Shown: positions 1-5,058 of the stretch, one piece after another | How positions within the stretch are numbered: position 1 is the stretch's first letter | How the letters are laid out: every line of letters starts with the position of its first letter | Program-made: the position numbers and the translations under genes | NCBI GenBank assembly: GCA_002159155.1 | Contig: LZRQ01000222.1 | Location: forward strand, 1-5,058 | Length of the DNA: 5,058 bases | Reading direction: 5' to 3' | DNA from: Firmicutes bacterium ZCTH02-B6 | GTDB lineage: Bacteria; Bacillota; Limnochordia; Limnochordales; ZCTH02-B6 | Notes under the pieces: model-generated | What the model saw: only the letters and a program-made list of their open reading frames with translations | Database searches by the model: none | What the model was told of the DNA's origin: nothing

Positions 1-2
1 CT

Positions 3-482
3 CCCCAGTGGCAGCAGTGGGATGAGCCGGGCCGCTTGCCCAATACACATACCCCCATCCGCCCGGCGCCTCGCCCGGTTAACCCCTTTGTGGTGGTACC
101 GGTCCTCGCCCTCTTGCTGCTTGGAGCCGGCATGGGATTCCTGGCCCAGCGGGTACATGTGATGGAACTGGGATACCAGTTGCGGGAACTTAACCTGGAA
201 CTGGCGCGGGTGCAAGACGAGCATCGCAAGTTGCAGGTGGAAGTCGTACGGGCCAGGAGCCCCGAGCGGGTTGAGGCGTTGGCCCGGACACGCCTGGCAA
301 TGGTGGATCCCGGCCAACCCCAGCTGGTTGTGTTGGCTCCAGGACCGGCGGACGCGGGTTTCACAAGCGCCGAGCCGTCCCGGTCGCTGCCCGAAATGCT
401 CGCGGCGGGTGTGACGGCGGTCGGGGACTGGCTGTTGTCCCGTTTTGCGGCGACCGCCGAAGCGGGCAGCAGGCGGCCATAG
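3..482 (+). CDS. ftsL: FtsL/DivIC-type cell division protein, probably 5'-truncated by window edge
   Basis: Small bitopic membrane protein of the septum-formation-initiator family, which scaffolds the divisome together with DivIC/FtsB and DivIB/FtsQ. Numbering from the TTG at 36, a proline-rich cytoplasmic tail (residues 1-17) is followed by one membrane segment (about 18-38, VVVPVLALLLLGAGMGF) and a charged coiled coil (about 41-72, LRELNLELARVQDEHRKL). The family-like motif SPERVEALARTRLAMVDPG sits at 75-93. A further 55 residues follow, including a possible amphipathic helix near 119-140, which is long for this family. The frame has no stop back to base 3, and the peptide it adds (PQWQQWDEPGR) looks coding, so the true start probably lies upstream. 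TTG 36 is the only in-frame start in the window and has only a weak upstream GGGAT. Its place before a class B PBP and murE is the usual ftsL position. Sequence conservation in this family is low, so the call rests on topology plus context. Confidence 0.85.
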   Translation, partial: PQWQQWDEPGRLPNTHTPIRPAPRPVNPFVVVPVLALLLLGAGMGFLAQRVHVMELGYQLRELNLELARVQDEHRKLQVEVVRARSPERVEALARTRLAMVDPGQPQLVVLAPGPADAGFTSAEPSRSLPEMLAAGVTAVGDWLLSRFAATAEAGSRRP

Positions 483-532
483 TCGCCAGCCGGGGCCAGG
501 ACGCATGATCCCGGGGGGATTGGGCGACCCTT

Positions 533-537
533 GGGAG
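533..537 (+). promoter_or_regulatory. Ribosome binding site for the PBP gene (GGGAG)
   Basis: GGGAG ends nine bases before the TTG at 547, a normal Shine-Dalgarno distance. It is the main sequence reason for preferring TTG 547 over the ATG at 505, whose nearest purine-rich site (AGGA, 498-501) lies only three bases from the start codon. Confidence 0.5.
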
Positions 538-546
538 TGTTGCTTC

Positions 547-2655
547 TTGCCCAGGCTGTCACGGGTTGTCGTTCGCCAGCGCATCGTTCTGGTCTTCGCA
601 GCTGTTTTCGTCACCGCCTTCTTGCTTACGACTCGCCTCGCCTACGTCCAGGTTGTACAAAACCAGCGATACACCCAGCTGGCGCTGGAGCAGCGGATGA
701 GGGGTGTGCCCGCTGACCCGCTGCGGGGGACGGTTTACGACCGCAACGGGATTGAGTTGGCTGTCAGTGTGAGCTCAGACGCCGTCTATGTCCGACCGGC
801 TGAGATCGTCGATCGTAGCGCCACCGCCGCGCAGCTGGCGCAAATCCTTGGGATGCCGTATGAGGACGTGCTGGAGCGGCTCGGTCAACGGCAAGCCGAG
901 GTCTGGATCCGGCGCCGCGTCAGCGAGGAGGAAGCCAGGGCCGTTCGGGCCGCGGCGCTTCCCGGCGTCTACGTGGCGCAGCGTACCGCTCGAGTGTATC
1001 CCCACGGCACGTTGGCCGCTCACGTGCTGGGCTTGGTGGGTATTGACAATCAGGGGCTCGAGGGGATCGAGTTCCAATACGACCAGCTGCTGCGCGGCGT
1101 GCCCGGCCGAGAGCTGGTCGAGCGTGATGCGCGAGGACAGCGGATCCCTGAAGGGTTGGCCGACTTTGTGCCGCCGCGGGACGGCTACGGTATTGTGCTC
1201 ACCATCGACGCGGCCATCCAGGCCATCGCCGAACGGGAGCTGGAGCGGGCCTGCATCGCGACGCTGTCGGAGTTTTGTATGACGCTGTGGATGAATCCGC
1301 GCACCGGCGAGATTTTGGCCATGGCCGTCTATCCGACGTTCGACCCCAACGCGCCGGCCGACTACCCGGCCATCGCCCGTCGCAACCGGACGGTGACAGA
1401 TCAGTTTGAGCCCGGTTCGATCTTCAAGATCGTGACGGCCGTGGCGGCTTTGGAGGAAGGCGTGGTCACGCCCGGGGAAGAGTTCTATGACGCGGGTTAC
1501 ATCGAGATCGGCGGCGGCCGCGTCCACTGCTGGCGGGGCGGCGGACACGGGAGCTTGACGTTTGCACGGGCCGTGGAGGTGTCGTGCAACCCGGTCTTCG
1601 CGGAGTTGGGCGGGTTGCGGCTGGGTCCGGAGCGGTTTTACCCGTACCTCAAAGCCTTTGGTTTCGGAGAGCGTCTCGGGCTCGACTACCCGGGCGAGGG
1701 AGGAGGACTTATCCCCGTCCCCGGGCAAGTGCCTCACGGCGAAATCTTGCGCTGGGCCAACGTCGGATTTGGGCAGGGCTTAGCCGCAACGCCGCTGCAG
1801 ATGCTGTCGGCGTTGGCGACCATCGCCAATGACGGTGTGCGCATGCGACCGCAGCTGGTAGCCGGCATCATCGATCCCGTGACCGGCGCGGTGCAACCGA
1901 TCCGTCCACAGCCGGTCCATCGCGTCATATCGGAAGCGACAGCGCGGGGGTTCCTGGCCATGCTGCGGGAGACGGTCGTTAACGGCTCGGGGAGCAACGC
2001 CGACATCCCTGGGTATCTGGTGGGCGGCAAGACGGGTACGGCGCAGGTCGCAGAGGGCGGCGTCTATACAGAGAAGCGCCTGGCTTCTTTTCTTGGCGTG
2101 GCGCCGGTCGACGACCCGCAGCTGGTCGGACTCGTGATGCTCTTTGATTTGAAACCGCGGCCGGCCTACGGCGGCGTCTACGCGGCGCCCGTGTGGCGAG
2201 CCATTGCGGAACAGGTCTTGCCGTATCTGGGCGTCGAGCCCCGGGGCGAGGGAGAGGGCGACGCGGCGGCCGACCCGGCGCGCGTGCGGGTGCCCAACGT
2301 TCAAAACTTGCCGGTCACCGAGGCCGAGGCGATTTTGCGGGCAGCGGGCTTGCGGCCGGTCTTGGAGGGGGTGGGTACGTATGTGTTGGACCAGACGCCC
2401 GTCCCCGGGGCCTTCGTGGCGCCGGGCACCCAAGTGCTGCTCGAATTTTGGGAGGTGCCTGAGCACTGGCAAGGCGAGACGACGGTGCCATCGGTGGTAG
2501 GGTACGAGCCGCGTGAGGTGGCCGAGCGTCTAGCGGCTGCTGGACTTGTGCTGGAGATGCACGGGAACGGCGTGGCCCAAGTTCAGGTGCCGGCCGCGGG
2601 CGAGCGGGCTTTGCGGGGGACCCGGGTGCGGGTGGAGTTTGGCCCGGCGGGGTGA
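547..2655 (+). CDS. spoVD: Class B penicillin-binding protein, SpoVD/FtsI family, with two PASTA domains
   Basis: Membrane-anchored D,D-transpeptidase that cross-links peptidoglycan stem peptides outside the membrane. From TTG 547 the protein is 702 residues: short basic N-terminus, membrane anchor (about 12-29), pedestal/dimerisation domain starting with RGTVYDRNG (60-68), transpeptidase domain (about 215-560), acidic linker, and two PASTA domains (about 580-636 and 645-699). The three catalytic motifs are intact: SIFK (serine 291, lysine 294), SCN (346-348) and KTG (495-497). TTG 547 was chosen because GGGAG lies nine bases upstream and the resulting N-terminus (MPRLSRVVVRQRI) resembles, from memory, that of B. 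subtilis SpoVD. ATG 505 and ATG 445 are in frame but add sequence unlike the family. Cysteines 328 and 347 match the spacing of the SpoVD redox pair. SpoVD acts in cortex synthesis; as the only class B PBP seen between ftsL and murE, this protein could instead serve as the divisional FtsI/PBP2B. Family is certain, cellular role is not. Confidence 0.95.
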   Translation: MPRLSRVVVRQRIVLVFAAVFVTAFLLTTRLAYVQVVQNQRYTQLALEQRMRGVPADPLRGTVYDRNGIELAVSVSSDAVYVRPAEIVDRSATAAQLAQILGMPYEDVLERLGQRQAEVWIRRRVSEEEARAVRAAALPGVYVAQRTARVYPHGTLAAHVLGLVGIDNQGLEGIEFQYDQLLRGVPGRELVERDARGQRIPEGLADFVPPRDGYGIVLTIDAAIQAIAERELERACIATLSEFCMTLWMNPRTGEILAMAVYPTFDPNAPADYPAIARRNRTVTDQFEPGSIFKIVTAVAALEEGVVTPGEEFYDAGYIEIGGGRVHCWRGGGHGSLTFARAVEVSCNPVFAELGGLRLGPERFYPYLKAFGFGERLGLDYPGEGGGLIPVPGQVPHGEILRWANVGFGQGLAATPLQMLSALATIANDGVRMRPQLVAGIIDPVTGAVQPIRPQPVHRVISEATARGFLAMLRETVVNGSGSNADIPGYLVGGKTGTAQVAEGGVYTEKRLASFLGVAPVDDPQLVGLVMLFDLKPRPAYGGVYAAPVWRAIAEQVLPYLGVEPRGEGEGDAAADPARVRVPNVQNLPVTEAEAILRAAGLRPVLEGVGTYVLDQTPVPGAFVAPGTQVLLEFWEVPEHWQGETTVPSVVGYEPREVAERLAAAGLVLEMHGNGVAQVQVPAAGERALRGTRVRVEFGPAG

Positions 2656-2689
2656 AGGCGAGGCCATGTCGGCGCAGGGGCTCGCAGGC

Positions 2690-2729
2690 TAGCGGCAACA
2701 GGGCTTCCCTCACTGAAAAATAGCGGCAA
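2690..2729 (+). repeat. Direct repeat pair TAGCGGCAA, 31 bases apart
   Basis: TAGCGGCAA occurs at 2690-2698 and again, identically, at 2721-2729, start to start 31 bases, which is close to three helical turns. Both copies lie in the gap ahead of murE. Two such sites on one DNA face could bind a regulator, but a 9-base repeat in a GC-rich region may also be chance. Confidence 0.4.
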
Positions 2730-2778
2730 TGCTGGGAGGAAACACTCAAACCGGCGCCGTAGTACGCAAGGACGCATC

Positions 2779-2785
2779 AGGAGGT
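2779..2785 (+). promoter_or_regulatory. Strong ribosome binding site for murE (AGGAGGT)
   Basis: AGGAGGT is a full match to the anti-Shine-Dalgarno core and ends four bases before ATG 2790. It is the strongest ribosome binding site in the window and fixes the murE start. Confidence 0.85.
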
Positions 2786-2789
2786 CGCA

Positions 2790-4289
2790 ATGGAGCTTCG
2801 ATCGCTGCTCGCCCACGTGCCTGAGTACACCTTGTTGCAGGGAGATCCCGCCCTCGACGTCGCGGGCATTGCGTACGACTCGCGGGAGGTGCGCCCCGGC
2901 GATCTCTTTGTCTGCTGGCGGGGCTTGCGCTTCGACGGTCATGCTTTCGTTGCCGAGGCTTTGTCTCGAGGAGCCGTCGCGGTCGTCGCGGAGCGGCCGG
3001 TAGAAGGGGCTCTCGTCCAGGTAGTGGTGCCCGACGGGCGCGAGGCCCTGGCCAGGCTTTCCGCCGCGTTTTACGGTTTCCCTTCGCGGCGGATGCGGCT
3101 GGTGGGAGTGACAGGCACTAACGGCAAGACGACGACGACCCACCTGATAAAAGCGGTGCTGGAAGAAGCCGGTTGCAAGGTGGGTCTGATCGGCACCATC
3201 CGTCATCTGGTGGGCGACGAGGTGCTCGAATCCCACCGGACGACGCCGGAGTCCCTTGACTTGCAGCGGCTCCTGTTTCACATGGCCGAGCGGGGGATGG
3301 ACTATGCGGTGATGGAGGTGTCGTCCCACGCCATGGCCCTCAAGCGCACGGTGGGCGTCGAGTACGACGTGGCCGTGTTCACCAACGTCACGCGAGACCA
3401 CTTGGATTTCCACGCGTCCTTTGAAGAGTACGCCGCGGTCAAGGCGCAGTTGTTTGCCAGCCTGGATCCCGCAGGCGCCAAACCCCGCAAGGCCGCCGTC
3501 GTCAATATGGACGACCCGCATGCGAACCTCATGAGCGACGCGTCCCGGGTGCCTGTCATCGGCTACGGCATTGGCCAGTCTACGGACGTCTATGCCGCAG
3601 ATGTCATTGTGCGGCCGTCGGGCGTGTCCTATCGCGCCCGTACTCCGGCCGGGGAGCTGCCGCTGCAGCTGCAGCTCACTGGCCGCTTTAACGTTTACAA
3701 CTCGCTGGCTGCTCTGGCGGTAGGCTGGCACGAAGGCGTGCCGCTCGCGACGATCCGCACCGCCCTCGAGAGGGTGCCCGGGGTTCCAGGCAGGCTTGAG
3801 CGCGTCGACCGGGGACAAGATTTCACCGTATTGGTCGATTACGCCCATACGCCCGACAGCCTCGAGAATGTGTTGGAGACGTGCCGCGGTTTCGCTCCTG
3901 GACGGGTGCTGGTCGTGTTTGGGTGCGGTGGCGACCGCGATCGGGGCAAGCGGCCGGCCATGGGCTCCATCGCGGCGCGCCTCGCGGACGTGGTCATCAT
4001 CACTTCGGACAACCCACGGAGCGAGGATCCAGCGGCCATTTGCCGGGAGGTGGAGGCCGGGGTGCTGGCCGCCGGTCCGCCGCCGGGCGGCTACCATGTG
4101 GTCGTGGAGCGGCGCGATGCCATTCGCGAGGCGATCCGGCTCGCCCAGCCCGGCGACATCGTCCTGATCGCGGGCAAGGGCCATGAGACGTACCAAATTT
4201 TCCGGGACCGCACCGTTCACTTCGACGATCGCGAGGAAGCGGCCCATGCCCTAAAGGAGCGGTTTGGCGATGGAGCCGCTTCGGGCTGA
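2790..4289 (+). CDS. murE: UDP-MurNAc-L-Ala-D-Glu:meso-diaminopimelate ligase MurE
   Basis: Cytoplasmic ATP-dependent ligase that adds the third residue of the peptidoglycan stem peptide. The 499-residue length is normal. The N-terminal UDP-substrate domain carries YDSREVRPGDLFV (29-41). The central ATPase domain has the P-loop GTNGKTTTT (109-117), the substrate motif TTPE (151-154), EVSSHA (176-181), NVTRDHLDFH (199-208) and the lysine expected to be carbamylated (K218, in VKAQLF). The C-terminal domain has YAHTPDSLEN (351-360), GCGGDRDRGKRP (378-389), DNPR (407-410) and GKGHE (462-466). In characterised MurE enzymes DNPR, with the glycine and glutamate of GKGHE, recognises meso-diaminopimelate, so this enzyme very probably uses that amino acid rather than lysine. 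The start is set by AGGAGGT just upstream. The gene follows the PBP gene after 134 bases and overlaps murF by 20 bases, which suggests coupled expression of consecutive pathway steps. No defect is visible. Confidence 0.98.
   Translation: MELRSLLAHVPEYTLLQGDPALDVAGIAYDSREVRPGDLFVCWRGLRFDGHAFVAEALSRGAVAVVAERPVEGALVQVVVPDGREALARLSAAFYGFPSRRMRLVGVTGTNGKTTTTHLIKAVLEEAGCKVGLIGTIRHLVGDEVLESHRTTPESLDLQRLLFHMAERGMDYAVMEVSSHAMALKRTVGVEYDVAVFTNVTRDHLDFHASFEEYAAVKAQLFASLDPAGAKPRKAAVVNMDDPHANLMSDASRVPVIGYGIGQSTDVYAADVIVRPSGVSYRARTPAGELPLQLQLTGRFNVYNSLAALAVGWHEGVPLATIRTALERVPGVPGRLERVDRGQDFTVLVDYAHTPDSLENVLETCRGFAPGRVLVVFGCGGDRDRGKRPAMGSIAARLADVVIITSDNPRSEDPAAICREVEAGVLAAGPPPGGYHVVVERRDAIREAIRLAQPGDIVLIAGKGHETYQIFRDRTVHFDDREEAAHALKERFGDGAASG
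4254..4259 (+). promoter_or_regulatory. Ribosome binding site for murF inside murE (AAGGAG)
   Basis: AAGGAG lies within the last murE codons, ten bases before ATG 4270. It supports that ATG as the murF start and initiation before murE translation ends. Confidence 0.75.
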
Positions 4290-5058
4290 TCGAATCGCTC
4301 AGATCGTAGGCGGCCGCCTTGCAGGCGGGGATCCCTCGACGATCGTCAGCGGCGTATCCACGGACAGCCGGACCGTGCAGCCGGGCGAGCTCTTCGTGCC
4401 CCTAAAGGGGGAGCGGTTTGACGGCCACGATTTCGTGCCGGAGGCGCTGAATCGGGGAGCGGCGGCCACGTTTTGGCAGGCGGGACGGCCGCTCGTGCGG
4501 GGCGGAGACGCCGGCGCGGCGGTGATTGCCGTTGACGACCCGCTTACGGCGTTGCACCGGCTGGCGTCGTGGTATCGCACTCGACTGGGTGCCCGGGTCG
4601 TGGCCGTGACCGGAAGCAACGGCAAGACGACTACCAAGGACATGGCAACAGCCCTTTTTGCCGCGCGCTGGTCCGTGGCCAAATCAGCAGGCAACTATAA
4701 CAACGAGATCGGCCTCCCGTTGGCCATCCTGGCTGCACCGCCCGGCACCGAGGTGCTTGTGCTGGAGATGGCCATGCGCGGTCCTGGGCAAATCCGGCAG
4801 CTGGCCGACATTGCCCGGCCTGATATTGGGATCGTCACCAACGTTGGCCCGGTTCACCTGGAGCTGCTGGGCACCATGGAGCGGATCACCGCCGCCAAGC
4901 AAGAGTTGGTCGAAGCGCTTCCGGAGCACGGTTGGGCCGTGCTCAACGCGGATGACCCGCGGGTACGGGCGATGGCAGGGGCGGCGCGCGGCCGGGTGCT
5001 CCTGTACGGCTGCAGCGCAGACGCAGACGTACGGGCAGACCACGTCGCCACCCGGGGC
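4270..5058 (+). CDS. murF: UDP-MurNAc-tripeptide:D-Ala-D-Ala ligase MurF, 3'-truncated by window end
   Basis: Cytoplasmic ATP-dependent ligase that adds D-alanyl-D-alanine to the UDP-MurNAc-tripeptide made by MurE, finishing the pentapeptide precursor. The frame is open from ATG 4270 to the window end, giving 263 residues of an expected 450 or so. Visible parts are the N-terminal substrate domain with VSTDSRTVQPGELFVPLKG (29-47) and most of the central ATPase domain: P-loop GSNGKTTTK (115-123), the MurF-typical GNYNNEIGLP (141-150), EMAMRGPGQI (166-175), TNVGPVHLELLG (190-201), the lysine expected to be carbamylated (K210, in TAAKQEL) and LNADDP (225-230). GSNGKTTTK and NNEIGLP separate it from MurE, MurC and MurD. 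The third domain lies outside the window. The start overlaps the murE end by 20 bases in another frame and has AAGGAG ten bases upstream. The alanine in EMAMRGPG, where many homologues have glycine, is a minor variation. Confidence 0.96.
   Translation, partial: MEPLRADRIAQIVGGRLAGGDPSTIVSGVSTDSRTVQPGELFVPLKGERFDGHDFVPEALNRGAAATFWQAGRPLVRGGDAGAAVIAVDDPLTALHRLASWYRTRLGARVVAVTGSNGKTTTKDMATALFAARWSVAKSAGNYNNEIGLPLAILAAPPGTEVLVLEMAMRGPGQIRQLADIARPDIGIVTNVGPVHLELLGTMERITAAKQELVEALPEHGWAVLNADDPRVRAMAGAARGRVLLYGCSADADVRADHVATRG

Larger units (their letters stand above)
2656..2789 (+). other. Non-coding gap between the PBP gene and murE
   Basis: This 134-base stretch separates two genes of an otherwise compact cluster. 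It contains a pair of 9-base direct repeats, a small palindrome (CGGCGCCG near 2752), an A-rich patch (GAAAAATA near 2715-2722) and the murE ribosome binding site. I see no hairpin followed by a T run, no convincing -35/-10 pair and no credible small gene. It may be an untranslated leader with an internal promoter or only a spacer; the sequence does not decide. Confidence 0.6.

Noticed and set aside
1..25. Tail of rsmH ending at TGA 23-25 in frame 2
   Set aside because: Only seven codons are visible and they match nothing I recognise; the ftsL frame through the same bases looks more like coding sequence.
775..1737. A 320-codon minus-strand frame opposite the PBP gene
   Set aside because: Antisense shadow of the transpeptidase coding region, with low-complexity basic composition and no ribosome binding site or motif I recognise.
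2666..2692. Possible 8-codon leader peptide (MSAQGLAG) after the PBP gene
   Set aside because: Too short to judge, with no run of regulatory codons and no attenuator-like hairpins after it.
2656..2789. Terminator or sigma-factor promoter in the gap before murE
   Set aside because: No GC hairpin followed by a T run, and no -35/-10 pair at usual spacing for the housekeeping or sporulation sigma factors that I could defend.
2729..2824. Possible 31-codon ORF starting at ATG 2729 and running into murE in another frame
   Set aside because: No ribosome binding site at a suitable distance and no recognisable peptide; the overlap with the murE start fits chance.
2583..4247. A 554-codon open frame on the minus strand opposite murE
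   Set aside because: It lies antisense to a certain murE gene, its translation is rich in arginine, histidine and proline with no recognisable domain, and long antisense frames are common in GC-rich genes.
4299..5043. Minus-strand frames opposite murF
   Set aside because: The + strand carries unmistakable MurF motifs throughout; the opposite frames show no family features.

Overview
The window is a plain stretch of a division and cell wall (dcw) cluster. Four genes run left to right on the + strand: an FtsL-type divisome protein, a class B penicillin-binding protein of the SpoVD/FtsI family, murE, and the first part of murF. All assignments come from reading conserved motifs in the translations; no search was run. 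GC content is high by eye, roughly two thirds. The SpoVD-like protein with C-terminal PASTA domains and the meso-diaminopimelate signature in MurE point to a high-GC, Gram-positive-type member of the Bacillota, plausibly a spore former of the Symbiobacterium/Thermaerobacter/Limnochorda kind. That placement is inference.

Layout: bases 1-482 hold ftsL, probably cut at its 5' end by the window edge. Bases 483-546 are a short GC-rich spacer. Bases 547-2655 encode the penicillin-binding protein: a membrane anchor, pedestal domain, transpeptidase domain and two PASTA domains. Bases 2656-2789 are a 134-base gap, the only sizeable non-coding stretch, with a 9-base direct repeat and a strong Shine-Dalgarno site but no terminator or promoter I can support. 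Bases 2790-4289 are murE. Bases 4270-5058 are murF, which overlaps the murE end by 20 bases and runs off the window.

Working together: MurE adds diaminopimelate to UDP-MurNAc-L-Ala-D-Glu in the cytoplasm, and MurF adds D-Ala-D-Ala to complete the pentapeptide precursor. After lipid linkage, flipping and glycan polymerisation, the penicillin-binding protein cross-links the peptides outside the membrane, at the septum or in the spore cortex, and FtsL helps build the septal complex. The order ftsL, PBP, murE, murF is standard, so mraY, murD and ftsW would be expected downstream and rsmH and mraZ upstream.

I see no mobile element, CRISPR array, RNA gene or novel system. The most interesting point is that the PBP keeps the cysteine pair, at the same spacing, that forms the redox switch in Bacillus subtilis SpoVD, and carries two further cysteines nearby.
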